Shown: positions 18,934 to 28,812 of the stretch, piece after piece | Layout: every line of letters begins with the position of its first letter | Numbering within the stretch: the first letter of the stretch is position 1 | NCBI RefSeq assembly: GCF_900141935.1 | Contig: NZ_FQYX01000019.1 | Span: 1 to 64,000 of the forward strand | Reading direction: 5' to 3' | Source: Arenibacter nanhaiticus | GTDB lineage: Bacteria; Bacteroidota; Bacteroidia; Flavobacteriales; Flavobacteriaceae | Length of the DNA: 64,000 nucleotides | Made by a program: the position numbers and the translations under genes | Notes under the pieces: generated by a model | What the model was told of the DNA's origin: nothing | Seen by the model: only the letters and a program-made list of their open reading frames with translations | Database searches by the model: none

Positions 18934-19788
18934 TTATTGGTATGCTTTTGCTGTTTGTTTAGAGCTTCCTAATCCTTCGATTCCCAACTCTACCACATCC
19001 CCGGCTTTTAAATATTTAGGAGGATTAAATCCAAGACCTACTCCAAACGGAGTTCCTGTAGAAATAATATCCCCTGGCAATAAGGTCATAAATTGGCTGA
19101 TATAACTCACTACCTCCTGAACGTTAAAAATAAAATCGGATGTACTACTATCTTGTACGGTTTCCCCGTTCAATTTTAACCACAGGTGTAAATTGTTAGG
19201 GTCCTTAATCTCTTCTTTGGTTGCGATAAAAGGTCCAAGAGGCGCAAAAGTATCGCAGCTCTTTCCTTTTACCCATTGCCCTTCTCTTTCTATTTGAAAA
19301 GCTCTTTCACTATAGTCGTTATGCAACACATAGCCCGCTACGTGGTCTAAGGCATTTTCTTCAGAAACGTACGATGCTTTTTTCCCGATTACGATTGCCA
19401 ATTCTACTTCCCAGTCTGTTTTTTCACTACCCTTAGGAATGATCAAATCGTCATTAGGCCCTACGATGGCCGATGTAGCTTTAAAGAACAATACCGGCTC
19501 CTTAGGTACCGCCATACCACTTTCTGCCGCATGCTTTGCATAGTTGAGACCTACACATACAATTTTGGAAGGTCTTACCAAAGGGGCTCCCAATCTTACA
19601 CCACTATCCACAACAGGACAAGTACCCGCATTATCGGCCAACCAATTTTTTAATCGCTCTAGTCCGTCCCCTCCAAAAAAATCTTCGGTATAATCCTGTC
19701 CAAAAGCGGACACATCCAAGCGCTTTCCATCTTCCAATTGCACTCCTGGTTTCTCACTGCCTACAGCACCAAATCTTATTAGTTTCAT
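18934..19788 (-). CDS. FAH-family 2,4-diketo-3-deoxy-L-fuconate hydrolase
   Basis: 284 residues of the fumarylacetoacetate hydrolase family. Metal ligands Glu127, Glu129 (DWEVELA) and Asp158 (HNDYSER), His86 in GLNYAKHAAE and GKSCDTFAP (174-182) are all in place. In the oxidative fucose pathway this type of enzyme splits 2,4-diketo-3-deoxy-L-fuconate into pyruvate and L-lactate. The array also carries the dehydratase, both dehydrogenases, the fucose transporter and a lactate dehydrogenase, which makes that assignment much more likely than an aromatic-ring pathway. It starts 113 bp after the sulfatase upstream. Confidence 0.85.
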   Translation of the reverse strand: MKLIRFGAVGSEKPGVQLEDGKRLDVSAFGQDYTEDFFGGDGLERLKNWLADNAGTCPVVDSGVRLGAPLVRPSKIVCVGLNYAKHAAESGMAVPKEPVLFFKATSAIVGPNDDLIIPKGSEKTDWEVELAIVIGKKASYVSEENALDHVAGYVLHNDYSERAFQIEREGQWVKGKSCDTFAPLGPFIATKEEIKDPNNLHLWLKLNGETVQDSSTSDFIFNVQEVVSYISQFMTLLPGDIISTGTPFGVGLGFNPPKYLKAGDVVELGIEGLGSSKQTAKAYQ

Positions 19789-19901
19789 TTCCTTGTTATT
19801 TAAATTTGAATTGTATTAACTTTTATATTTTTTGGGAAACCCCTGTTTCTAGAAGTTCTCCCTTTTATTTTTCAACCAACGATATTTTAAAGGCATTACT
19901 A

Positions 19902-21482
19902 CTAATAAAACACCTCCAACTGTTTCCATAGTTTACTTCCATATCCTTCTGGCTCATTATGTTGCTTTTTCCCTTTGGTACTTCTACCATTTTCGACATA
20001 GGATTTCATCAAGGCTGTTAAAGACGATTCTATCTCTGGAAAATCTCCATATAGATTGTGTTGTTCTTGGGGGTCATTATCTAAGTCGTATAGCTGAAAA
20101 GGAGGTAAATTCTCCTCCTCTTTGCTTTTCGGTTTTGGAGCACTCCAACCACCGGAACCTGCTGCAAAGATCATTTTCCATTTTCCTTTTCGGATCGCAA
20201 AGCTACCGTTGATGGAATGATGTACTGTAGCCTCCCTTGCAAAGGTTGGTGCTTTGTTGTCTAGTAGTATTGGAAGCATGGAAAAACTATCTTCTCCCTC
20301 CTCGTCCTTTAAATCAACGCCTACAATATCGGCACAGGTAGCCAAAAAGTCTGTGGTACATATTGTCTGTTCGGCTATGGTCGCCGCCTTTATTTTCTGT
20401 GGCCATTTTACTATAAATGGTACGCGATGTCCCCCTTCAAAGATATCGGCTTTATGCCCTCTAAAAATTCCGCTAGGACTATGGCCCTTGGCCAACATTT
20501 CATTGATATCTGCGGCTGGGGAACAACCGTTGTCACTGGTAAAGACGACCAAGGTATTTTCTTCTGCTCCGGCTTCTTTAAGCACCGCATTCAATTGCCC
20601 CATATAAGCGTCTATCAACATCATAAAATCTCCATAAGGGTTAAGATCGCTTTTTCCTGCCCATTCTTCAGTAGGCAAAATAGGGGTGTGGGGAGAAGGT
20701 AGTGCCAAATACAAAAAGAATGGTTGCCCTTCCTTGGATTTGTTTTTTATATATTCAAAGGAACGTCGAAAAAAATTAGGCGTAACATCCTCAAAAACAA
20801 AATCTTTGGCCGTTGGACCCTTTCGCCACCAGCCATATTTGTCGGTGCTTTCGGTAACCGTATCGGGTACCATGGTGGGCATCCCGTTTTCTACGTATAC
20901 ATAGGGCGCCATGTCCAAAGAACCACTATGTCCGTACGAATAGGTAAAGCCAAGGTCGTTGGGCGAGTTTGTTACTGGTTTTGAAAAGTCTATATTGTCA
21001 AAATCCTTGGCGTCCCAGCCATCTCCCGAAATCACTTTTGGATCTTTAAGCGCCCAATCCCACCCTAGGTGCCATTTCCCTATAAAGGCAGTAGCATACC
21101 CTTCTTTTTGTAACAAGGAAGCTACCGTAGTACGGGTTGTGGGAATAAGGGCTTTGGAGTTGCCTGTTAGCACACTGCTTTTTAAGGGGCTTCTCCAATT
21201 ATACCTCCCTGTAAGGATACCATAACGGGTAGGAGTGCATACTGCCGAAGAGGTATGGGCATCTGTAAACCTCATCCCTTCCGAGGCCAGTTGGTCTAAG
21301 TAAGGCGTCCTTATTTTGCCTTCCGGATTATAGGCCCGAATATCACCATAGCCCAAATCATCGGCAAGCACATAAATAATATTAGGACGTTCTTCTACTT
21401 CGGCCTTCTCATTACAACCTATTAAAAATAGTCCTACGAGCAGGAGAAGTAAATTTACTATATTATTACACCTAGGTTTCAT
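19902..21482 (-). CDS. S1 arylsulfatase-type lipoprotein
   Basis: 526 residues. The lipobox is FLIGC (Cys23). The signature is Cys82-T-P-T-Arg86 followed by YGILTGRYNWRS, with DD at 41-42, GKWHLGWD and FTSDNGCSP further on. The GRYNWRS context is characteristic of an S1 group that includes endo- and exo-acting sulfatases of marine Bacteroidota. It should desulfate fucan-derived oligosaccharides in the periplasm or at the surface. Separated by 113 and 185 bp from its neighbours, the largest gaps within the array, so internal promoters are possible here. Confidence 0.9.
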   Translation of the reverse strand: MKPRCNNIVNLLLLLVGLFLIGCNEKAEVEERPNIIYVLADDLGYGDIRAYNPEGKIRTPYLDQLASEGMRFTDAHTSSAVCTPTRYGILTGRYNWRSPLKSSVLTGNSKALIPTTRTTVASLLQKEGYATAFIGKWHLGWDWALKDPKVISGDGWDAKDFDNIDFSKPVTNSPNDLGFTYSYGHSGSLDMAPYVYVENGMPTMVPDTVTESTDKYGWWRKGPTAKDFVFEDVTPNFFRRSFEYIKNKSKEGQPFFLYLALPSPHTPILPTEEWAGKSDLNPYGDFMMLIDAYMGQLNAVLKEAGAEENTLVVFTSDNGCSPAADINEMLAKGHSPSGIFRGHKADIFEGGHRVPFIVKWPQKIKAATIAEQTICTTDFLATCADIVGVDLKDEEGEDSFSMLPILLDNKAPTFAREATVHHSINGSFAIRKGKWKMIFAAGSGGWSAPKPKSKEEENLPPFQLYDLDNDPQEQHNLYGDFPEIESSLTALMKSYVENGRSTKGKKQHNEPEGYGSKLWKQLEVFY

Positions 21483-21667
21483 ATTGCTATTTTTTGGTAG
21501 ATAAGTTAATTTCTAGTTCATTCTGATTCCTAAAAACACGAAGCTTTAAAGTCCCTTTCCAATTATTATTCTGACAAGACTTCATTCAATCGGCCACGGT
21601 ATATATGATTTCCCCTAAAAGATAAATCACCGTATTTTTTCCTCTTTCACAATAACCGATTTCGATA

Positions 21668-23914
21668 TTATTCCATTAAAAAATCCAATTCTGCTATGGC
21701 GGCCGTTTTTCCTCCTCCAGCAATTTCTTTAGATTCTATCCTAATATATCTGGTATTGACAATCGATTTAAAGGTATGTTTCCTTGTTGTTGGATCGTTG
21801 ATCAGGTTACCAAACGCAAAGGATTCCAAGGTTTTCCACGATGTACCATCGGCACTTGCCTTAAGGATACCTCTCTCAATCATCCCTTCTGAATGTTTCT
21901 TTTGAGGGGTATAGGCAAACCCTTTAAGGGCATATTCTTTTCCTAAATCTATGGATAGATAATGTACCCCTCCATTATTAGGCGTTGACTGCCAAAAGGT
22001 ATTGTTATTAGCATCAAAAGCAGCTGCTGCTTCTTTTCCTTGTTCTGCGCTACTTTGTTGCAATAGTTTCCAATCTTTTTTAATCACCCCGAACTCAGTA
22101 CCGGCCACAGCACCAAACTGGTCGTGTATTTGGGCTACCGCCTTTACTTCCCCTTTCGCAAGCAAGAAGTTTTCCTCATAAATCGGGGAATCGCCCGTAG
22201 GCTCGCTACCATCCGTTGTATATCTAATAGTATAATCTCCGTTTAAACCCCCGCTAATATCACGTCCATGGGGTTTCCATCCAAAGTCTTCTTTTTTGGG
22301 AGCAATAGTTACCATTCCGTTTACATCCCTTACAATAGCAAGTTGTGGCGGACGTGTATTATAATAGAAGGCTCCAATATTGGAAATTGCAGGATACCAT
22401 CTAGATTGTATGAATCTTATCCTTAATTTATTGGTAGTTACCTCTGGGAAACGCAATATTCTCTTGTATCCAATGTTACTGGCTACCGCAATTTCTTGCC
22501 ATTCATTGTTTATCCAAGCATCCAAAGCATGTTTTTCTACCCTTTCTCCATGGGTCGCTATGGCTTCTTGGATTACAAATCTATTTAAGGTGATCGGAGT
22601 TTCGGTACTCACGATCATCTCACTATTTTGCTTGTCAAATACTTCATGGCTATCGCTATCGGTATCCAAGACATTTTTAGGGCCTTGGGCCGCAGCCAAT
22701 AAATTATCCGTATACGTTTCTTTAATTCGCTGTCCTACTTCTTCTAAAACACGAACATCTTCGGGAGAAAATTTCCCCTCCCTATTCGGTGGAATATTCA
22801 ATAAAAAGGTAGTATTGCCACCTACTGATCTTTCGTACATATCAAAAACATCATCGGTACTACGTACTTTCTGATCGGTATCGTCCCTATAAAACCAGCC
22901 TTCGCGGATAGAGGTATTTATTTCTGCTTGTTGATAATGCAAAAACTTGGCATCGTACAATTTTTCTCGGCTTCCAATATCTTCAGCAGTAATGTCGGCA
23001 AAACGATTCAGTTTTGCTGGATCTTCTTGGTATGGAATTACGTTCCACTCAGTATCCCTGGTTTCTCCAGCTTCGTTACCGCACCAACGGATATCTTCCT
23101 TTCCAAAAATAACTGTTTCCGGAGCAAGAGCTCTAATCAATTCTTTCCAAGCCAGATAGTTATAGGTCTGTCCTCCTTTTCTCTTTGGATGGGCACCATC
23201 AAACCATACTTCGTGAATAGGCCCGTATTCGGTTAACAGTTCAAAAAGTTGGTTTAAGAAATACTCATTATAATCATCAACTTTAAAGGTAAAGGTGGTT
23301 TTATTTTCAAAAGGTCTTCCTGCTACAGCCCTAGGAATAGTTCGCTCGGTATATTCACTTAAATTCCCGTAGAGTCCTTCTTCATTTTCTATTTGGTACA
23401 AATCGGCCGGAGACAAATACACCCCTAGTTTAAGCCCGTATTTTTCACAAGATTTAGACAGTTCCTTTAATACATCGCCCTTGCCATCCATAAAGGGTGA
23501 AGACATAATTCCGTGCTGGGTATATCGACTTTGCCAAAGCACAAAACCGTCGTGATGCTTTGCGGTAAAAACGACTTTTTTCATTCCCGCATCCCGCATC
23601 GCCTTACACCATTGGTCGGTGTCCAAATTCTGAAGGTCGAATATTTTAGGGTCTTCCGTTCCATTTCCCCATTCCATTCTGGTGAAGGTATTGGGTCCAA
23701 AATGAATAAAAGCGATGAATTCATTTTTTAAGGCCTCGTATTGGTTAGCGGTAGGCACTACATGGGCCGCCTTTAGAACGATAGAATCCTTAGTATCTGT
23801 ATCTTTTACCGCAATAGTATTGGCAACCGGCATTGTCAGGGCATTAAACTTTGGCTTTTGAGCGCAGGCCCCTAATAGGGCAAGAGTTAAGAAATACGGA
23901 ACAATCTTTCTCAT
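21668..23914 (-). CDS. GH29 alpha-L-fucosidase with C-terminal CBM32-like domain
   Basis: 748 residues, a lipoprotein (LGAC, Cys17). The barrel shows FIHFGPNT, FTAKHHDGFVLW (116-127) and EVWFDGAHP (235-243) with the nucleophile Asp239, a pattern of the more specific GH29 branch (alpha-1,3/1,4). After the barrel come a beta-sandwich (about 405-530), a short chitobiase C-terminal-like segment (YTTDGSEPT, about 560-610) and an F5/8 type C / CBM32 domain (about 620-748; FDANNNTFWQS, YIRIESKEI). The extra modules should bind the glycan. It follows the gutted GH29 by 42 bp. Confidence 0.92.
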   Translation of the reverse strand: MRKIVPYFLTLALLGACAQKPKFNALTMPVANTIAVKDTDTKDSIVLKAAHVVPTANQYEALKNEFIAFIHFGPNTFTRMEWGNGTEDPKIFDLQNLDTDQWCKAMRDAGMKKVVFTAKHHDGFVLWQSRYTQHGIMSSPFMDGKGDVLKELSKSCEKYGLKLGVYLSPADLYQIENEEGLYGNLSEYTERTIPRAVAGRPFENKTTFTFKVDDYNEYFLNQLFELLTEYGPIHEVWFDGAHPKRKGGQTYNYLAWKELIRALAPETVIFGKEDIRWCGNEAGETRDTEWNVIPYQEDPAKLNRFADITAEDIGSREKLYDAKFLHYQQAEINTSIREGWFYRDDTDQKVRSTDDVFDMYERSVGGNTTFLLNIPPNREGKFSPEDVRVLEEVGQRIKETYTDNLLAAAQGPKNVLDTDSDSHEVFDKQNSEMIVSTETPITLNRFVIQEAIATHGERVEKHALDAWINNEWQEIAVASNIGYKRILRFPEVTTNKLRIRFIQSRWYPAISNIGAFYYNTRPPQLAIVRDVNGMVTIAPKKEDFGWKPHGRDISGGLNGDYTIRYTTDGSEPTGDSPIYEENFLLAKGEVKAVAQIHDQFGAVAGTEFGVIKKDWKLLQQSSAEQGKEAAAAFDANNNTFWQSTPNNGGVHYLSIDLGKEYALKGFAYTPQKKHSEGMIERGILKASADGTSWKTLESFAFGNLINDPTTRKHTFKSIVNTRYIRIESKEIAGGGKTAAIAELDFLME

Positions 23915-23955
23915 AATGGTAATCAGTTATTTTAAAAAATTACAGTGGACAGGCA

Positions 23956-24552
23956 TTAGTTTTTAGAAATCTTAAAAACATAGGCATACTCATCTGATGG
24001 TTTCATTGTGTTAGGGTCATATGAAGGCATGATCAGCTTCATATCTTTTCCCGATTTTTTCCAGGAAATGGTTTCCCCAGTTGCCAAAAGCACTATTTGG
24101 GTATCCCTTTTGGGACTAAAATTTCTAATCAGCAATTCCCCGTTGGCCCATCTAGGGGCTATGGCAAAATAAGCCTCTTCGTTTTGTGTGAAAAATAATT
24201 CTTTAACGGCAAATCCAGGTTCGGGATCCACGGTCTGTTTTAAAATAAAATCGCATTCCAAATCTCGTTTTATTCCAACGACCATAGTGTTCCAAGAAAA
24301 ATCCCCGTTCCCGAAAAGGGTCCTATTCTGCAACCAATACTGGTGCCATTCAGAATACGTCCCCTTAGGAGAATAGGCAGGAACCGAATAAGGGCCCCAA
24401 TGAATAAAGATTCCAAATTTAGCATCGCCGAACCACTGCGCCACGGGACGGGAATCTAAGGACTCCCAAGTGGGCTGATAGCTGTTTTGGGAATTCACCT
24501 TAGAGACTCCTAACAAAGCTACCCGGGTTAAGGCAATGCTATATTTTTTCAT
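23956..24552 (-). pseudogene. GH29 fucosidase remnant with the core of the catalytic domain deleted
   Basis: An open 198-residue frame. Residues 28-85 are a good GH29 N terminus ([18 protein letters not shown], then a YSEW-YWLQN stretch). From about residue 86 it jumps to a C-terminal beta-domain-like tail (about 100-198; [20 protein letters not shown]). The HHDG block and the nucleophile region are missing. Family members with this N terminus run to more than 450 residues, so several hundred residues were lost, most likely by in-frame deletion. It keeps a signal-like start and an ATG and may still be made, but cannot be an active fucosidase. Confidence 0.8.
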
Positions 24553-24581
24553 TAGTTATTCTTACTTGGTTAAAAAAAACA

Positions 24582-25358
24582 TTACCCGTTTAACTTTATA
24601 AATCCACCGTCGATAGGAAAATCGGATCCGGTAATAAAAGAAGCCTCATCCGAACATAGATATAATGCCAGATTAGCTATTTCCTCTGGTTTCCCCATTC
24701 TTCCTATCGGCTGGGTTTTAGAAAGGTTTTCGAACATTTCTGCTTCTCTCCCTGGGTAATTTTTCTTTATAAATCCGTCTACAAATGGCGTGTGTACCCT
24801 TGCAGGAGAAATACAATTACATCGGATTCCTTCCGTTACATAATCCTTAGCTACCGAAAGCGTCATGGTAAGCACAGCCCCTTTAGACATTGAATAGGCA
24901 AAACGGTCCGAAATACCAACCGAAGAAGCAATAGAGGCCATATTTAAAATAACCCCACCTTTTTCCTTCATTTTTGATATCGCGGCATGCATACAGTTGT
25001 AAACACCTTTCACATTTACATTGTAAATCCTATCCAGGTCACTTTCTTCGGTGCCTTCTAAATTACCTACATGGGCAATACCGGCATTATTCACCAATAT
25101 ATCTATAGAATTTTCCTTGGCAATAGTATCTATAATTCCTGCTACCTGCTTATGGTTAGACACATCACACTGGTAAAATGTAGCTTTACCTCCTTCTTTT
25201 GTTATCGCTGCAACTATATTGGCTCCGCTTTCTTCATTAAATTCAAGAATATGAACGTTTGCGCCTTGGGTTGCAAATTTTTTGGAAATGGCCTCGCCTA
25301 TTCCACTCGCGCCACCGGTAATAATAGCTGTTTTATTCTCTAAACTAAATCCTGCCAT
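24582..25358 (-). CDS. SDR, 2-keto-3-deoxy-L-fuconate dehydrogenase
   Basis: 258-residue classical SDR with TGGASGIG (14-21), NNAG (90-93), Ser142, Tyr155 and Lys159 (YSMSK). The stretch ISPARVHTPFVDGF after the active site is typical of the enzymes that oxidise 2-keto-3-deoxy-L-fuconate to the 2,4-diketo acid. It lies 43 bp downstream of the L-fuconate dehydratase, its expected supplier, and upstream of the FAH hydrolase that would use its product. A general sugar or hydroxyacid SDR is the alternative. Confidence 0.82.
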   Translation of the reverse strand: MAGFSLENKTAIITGGASGIGEAISKKFATQGANVHILEFNEESGANIVAAITKEGGKATFYQCDVSNHKQVAGIIDTIAKENSIDILVNNAGIAHVGNLEGTEESDLDRIYNVNVKGVYNCMHAAISKMKEKGGVILNMASIASSVGISDRFAYSMSKGAVLTMTLSVAKDYVTEGIRCNCISPARVHTPFVDGFIKKNYPGREAEMFENLSKTQPIGRMGKPEEIANLALYLCSDEASFITGSDFPIDGGFIKLNG

Positions 25359-25401
25359 TTTTTGTTTACTTTACATTGTTAATTCTGTACTACCAAAGTC
25401 C

Positions 25402-26727
25402 TTAGGCCTTATCGGCTAATTCCTTTGCCCATACACTCCCCTTTGGAAAGCTGTAATCTTCCAAAGACTGTTCTTTCATAGTAATACTGTATCCTGGCAT
25501 TGATGGTGGCATATAAGCCCCATTTTCAATCACCACTGGATCGTAAAAATGCTCGTGTAAGTGATCTACAAATTCTATAATCCTATCTTCCATAGATCCG
25601 CTTATAGCAATGTAGTCTATCATAGAAAGATGCTGTACATACTCGCACAGACCAACACCACCAGCATGTGGACAAACAGGAATATTGAATTTAGCAGCCA
25701 TCAATAAAATGGCTAAATTTTCGTTAACCCCCCCTACTCTACAGCTATCAATCTGACAAATCCCAATAGCATCGGCTTGCATCAATTGTTTAAACACAAC
25801 TCTGTTTTGACAATGTTCTCCTGTAGCCACTTTTATGGGCGCTACTGCTTTTGCTATCTTGGCATGTCCCAATATATCATCTGGACTTGTAGGTTCTTCT
25901 ATCCACCATGGGTTGTATTTTTTAAGGGACTCCATGTTGGTAATGGCCTCATCTACATCCCATTTTTGGTTGGCATCCATCATCAATTTCAGATCATCAC
26001 CGATTTCTTCCCTGATAATGGCCGCTCGGCGCATATCGTCCTGTAAATCGGATCCCACCTTAATCTTCATATGCTTAAATCCGGCCTCCTTAGCTTCCCG
26101 GCATAGACGTCGCATTTTATCGTCGGAATATCCTAACCATCCGGCAGAAGTAGTATAAGCAGGATATCCGCTCTTTAATAAATTATCGATACGCTCTTGC
26201 TTTGTGGCGGCCTTGGCCTGTAAAAGCTCTAGGGCTTCTTGTGGGGTAATGGCATCGGTAATATAGGTGAAGTCGATACAAGACACCAATTCTTCTGGAG
26301 TCATATCGGCCAATAATTTCCATAACGGTTTTCCTTCAGCCTTGGCATAAAGATCCCATACGGCATTTACCACCGCCCCAGTAGCCAAATGAATAACTCC
26401 CTTTTCTGGCCCCAACCATCGCAACTGACTGTCTCCAGTGATCATTTTCCAAAAAGCACCCATATTTTGAGTAAAACTCTCCAAGGTCTTGCCTTTAACC
26501 AATGGTGCTAAAGATTGAATAGCGGCTGCACATAGCTCATTCCCTCTTCCTATGGTAAAGGTAAGACCATGACCTTCCAATCCGTCGGGATGATCGGTCT
26601 TTAATATTACATAGGCGGCTGAATAATCAGGATCTGGATTCATGGCATCAGAGCCGTCCAAAGATTTGCTAGTAGGGAAGCGGACATCCTTTACTAAAAT
26701 ATCCGTAATTAAGATTTTGGTTTTCAT
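25402..26727 (-). CDS. fucD: L-fuconate dehydratase, enolase superfamily
   Basis: 441 residues. Every catalytic landmark of the characterised Xanthomonas enzyme (Lys218, Lys220, Asp248, Glu274, Glu301, His351) can be placed with a constant offset of three: Lys221 and Lys223 (HMKIKVG), Asp251 (MMDANQKW), Glu277 (WIEEP), Glu304 (ATGEH) and His354 (CPHAGGVGL). It dehydrates L-fuconate to 2-keto-3-deoxy-L-fuconate. It is the first gene of the array. A -7-like TAATTTTG lies upstream at 26839-26846 on the same strand, but without a convincing TTG at -33. Confidence 0.92.
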   Translation of the reverse strand: MKTKILITDILVKDVRFPTSKSLDGSDAMNPDPDYSAAYVILKTDHPDGLEGHGLTFTIGRGNELCAAAIQSLAPLVKGKTLESFTQNMGAFWKMITGDSQLRWLGPEKGVIHLATGAVVNAVWDLYAKAEGKPLWKLLADMTPEELVSCIDFTYITDAITPQEALELLQAKAATKQERIDNLLKSGYPAYTTSAGWLGYSDDKMRRLCREAKEAGFKHMKIKVGSDLQDDMRRAAIIREEIGDDLKLMMDANQKWDVDEAITNMESLKKYNPWWIEEPTSPDDILGHAKIAKAVAPIKVATGEHCQNRVVFKQLMQADAIGICQIDSCRVGGVNENLAILLMAAKFNIPVCPHAGGVGLCEYVQHLSMIDYIAISGSMEDRIIEFVDHLHEHFYDPVVIENGAYMPPSMPGYSITMKEQSLEDYSFPKGSVWAKELADKA

Positions 26728-26921
26728 CTGTTTACATTCTGTTAGTTGGAATGGGCACCTTGCATTTATAGTCTAAAAAGATCCATTAATAATTGGCTTT
26801 TTAGCACTCTTAACCCCATTCCTATTTTATTACCCTAACAAAATTAAGCTTAAACTCTAGTCTATTCCACCACTAGAAGCACCTTTTGTGATACTTTTTA
26901 AACCCGAAACATGTAATATTA

Positions 26922-27788
26922 TCAATTTTGAGTATGAAGTTTAATATATTCGGAAGGCGATATACCAGTAATAGATTTAAAGTGACGGTTAAAATTGGAG
27001 ACATTATTAAATCCGGAATCATAGCAGACCGGGGTAATATTCTGCTGGTTTTCCATGAGCAATTTACAAGCGTAACCAATCCTTATTTCATTTAAATAGC
27101 GGGTAAAGGTTTTTCTATGCACCCGTTTAAAAAACCGACTAAAGGCAGAAGGATTCATTTTTGCGATGGCAGCAACATCTTTAGAGCCTATAGGCTGATT
27201 AAAGTTTTTGAAAACAAACTCGTAGATATCATCCAAAATTTTGTTCTCCGTCTTATGAAAGGAATTTAAAAACCCTGGACTAGACAAGAGCCGGTATTCC
27301 CCATGATTTGCCAATTTATAAAGAATCTTAAGGAAACCTAAGGTCTTTTCAAAGGCCTCTAAATGTACAAGTTCCTCGATTTCATTTTTTATATCCTGAT
27401 CTACGTCTACAAACAAAATCCCTTGGGCCGCCCTCTTTATCAGCTCTCGGATAGGCTTCATTTCGATGACCTGAAAAAAATGTTTCCCAAGAAACTCTTC
27501 CTTAAAATGAACTCCGATAGCTTCCGAACGAAGGGTAGATCCTTCCTCAAAGAAAACATCGTCATTTAACCACATATGTGGTAGATTTTTTCCAATCAAC
27601 ACCAAATCCCCCTCCGAAAACTTCTCTATACCATCGCCAATAAATCGAGTTCCAGTACTTTTTAAGATATATACCAATTCTAATTCTGGATGATAATGCC
27701 AAACCTTTAAAAAATGTGAATCGGAATGCTGGGTAACGGTAAAGGAACTGTTTTGTAAACTGGTTCTATTAAGGAGATGAAGTTTCAT
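26922..27788 (-). CDS. AraC-family regulator, copy 1
   Basis: 288 residues. An N-terminal cupin-type sensing domain (about 20-110; VWHYHPELELVYIL, EGDLVLIGKNLPHMW) and a C-terminal double helix-turn-helix (about 190-286; SKDVAAIAKMNPSAFSRFFK, then FNNVSNFNRHFKSITG). It probably binds a sugar or sugar acid and controls the fucose array that starts 194 bp downstream. It aligns without gaps over its whole length with the neighbouring copy, so the pair arose by tandem duplication. Confidence 0.88.
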   Translation of the reverse strand: MKLHLLNRTSLQNSSFTVTQHSDSHFLKVWHYHPELELVYILKSTGTRFIGDGIEKFSEGDLVLIGKNLPHMWLNDDVFFEEGSTLRSEAIGVHFKEEFLGKHFFQVIEMKPIRELIKRAAQGILFVDVDQDIKNEIEELVHLEAFEKTLGFLKILYKLANHGEYRLLSSPGFLNSFHKTENKILDDIYEFVFKNFNQPIGSKDVAAIAKMNPSAFSRFFKRVHRKTFTRYLNEIRIGYACKLLMENQQNITPVCYDSGFNNVSNFNRHFKSITGISPSEYIKLHTQN

Positions 27789-27945
27789 AGGAGGTTATTC
27801 TTGGTTATCCTTATATAAACGTATGTTATACATTTAAAGATAAAAATATACAATATATTTTACAATCCTTATTTAAATGCAAAAAAAGTATCCCCTTAAC
27901 CCATTAAATAGGGTATAACCCACGATATGTGCTTTTTAGAACAAT

Positions 27946-28812
27946 TTATTTTTGATTGTGTAAACGGATATAATCCGAAGGAGACATACCGGTTATAGAT
28001 TTGAAATGTCTGTTAAAATTGGATATATTATTAAACCCAGACTCATAGCAGACCGGTGTAATATTATGCTGATTCTCCATCAGTAATTTACAGGCATATC
28101 CTATTCTAATTTCATTTAAATAACGGGTAAAGGTTTTCCTATGGATACGTTTAAAGAACCTACTAAAGGCAGAAGGGTTCATTTTGGCCACTTCGGCCAC
28201 ATCTTTGGAGCTTATGGGCTTACTAAAATTCTTAAAAATATACTCATAAATTTCATCCAGACTATTATTTTCAGTTTTCTGGAAAGAGGTAAGATACCCC
28301 GGGCTAGACAACAACCTATAGTTGTCGTGATTGGCCAATTGATGGAGAATTTCGATTAATTTAAGCGTTTTTTCAAAAGGCATTGCAGTTAAAAGCGTAT
28401 TGAAGTCTTTTAAAATTTCAGGGTTAATATCTACAAATAAAATCCCTTGCCTGGCGGTATTCATCAATTGCAGAATTTTTTTCATTTCAGGAAGTTCAAA
28501 AAAATCCACCCCAAGGAAGTCCTCCTTAAAATGTACCGCAATGGCTTCGGATAGCAGGGTAGAATTTTCTTCAAAGTACACCTCATCATTTAACCACATA
28601 TGAGGCAGGTCTTTCCCTATTAAGACCAGATCGCCTTCCGAAAATTTTTCTATACTATCGCCGATAAACCGAGTACCCGTACTTTTTAGGATAAGCACCA
28701 ATTCTAATTCAGGATGATAATGCCATACCTTTAAAAAGTGGGAATACCGATTATGACTTACCAAAAAGGAACTATTTTCTTTACTGGCCCTATCGAGAAG
28801 ATGAAGTTTCAT
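27946..28812 (-). CDS. AraC-family regulator, copy 2
   Basis: 288 residues, the same architecture as copy 1: cupin (HYHPELELVLILKSTGTRFIG) and AraC HTH (SSKDVAEVAKMNPSAFSRFFK). The DNA-binding half is almost identical to copy 1, whereas the linker and the mid-domain (about 115-165) differ most. This suggests the same operator but a shifted effector response or dimer partner. It is separated by 157 bp of very AT-rich DNA from copy 1. It faces away from the plus-strand sulfatase at 29504. Confidence 0.88.
   Translation of the reverse strand: MKLHLLDRASKENSSFLVSHNRYSHFLKVWHYHPELELVLILKSTGTRFIGDSIEKFSEGDLVLIGKDLPHMWLNDEVYFEENSTLLSEAIAVHFKEDFLGVDFFELPEMKKILQLMNTARQGILFVDINPEILKDFNTLLTAMPFEKTLKLIEILHQLANHDNYRLLSSPGYLTSFQKTENNSLDEIYEYIFKNFSKPISSKDVAEVAKMNPSAFSRFFKRIHRKTFTRYLNEIRIGYACKLLMENQHNITPVCYESGFNNISNFNRHFKSITGMSPSDYIRLHNQK

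Noticed and set aside
26839-26846. TAATTTTG as fucD promoter -7 element
   Set aside because: It fits the TAnnTTTG pattern, but no TTG lies at the right distance upstream, so it was not listed as a feature.
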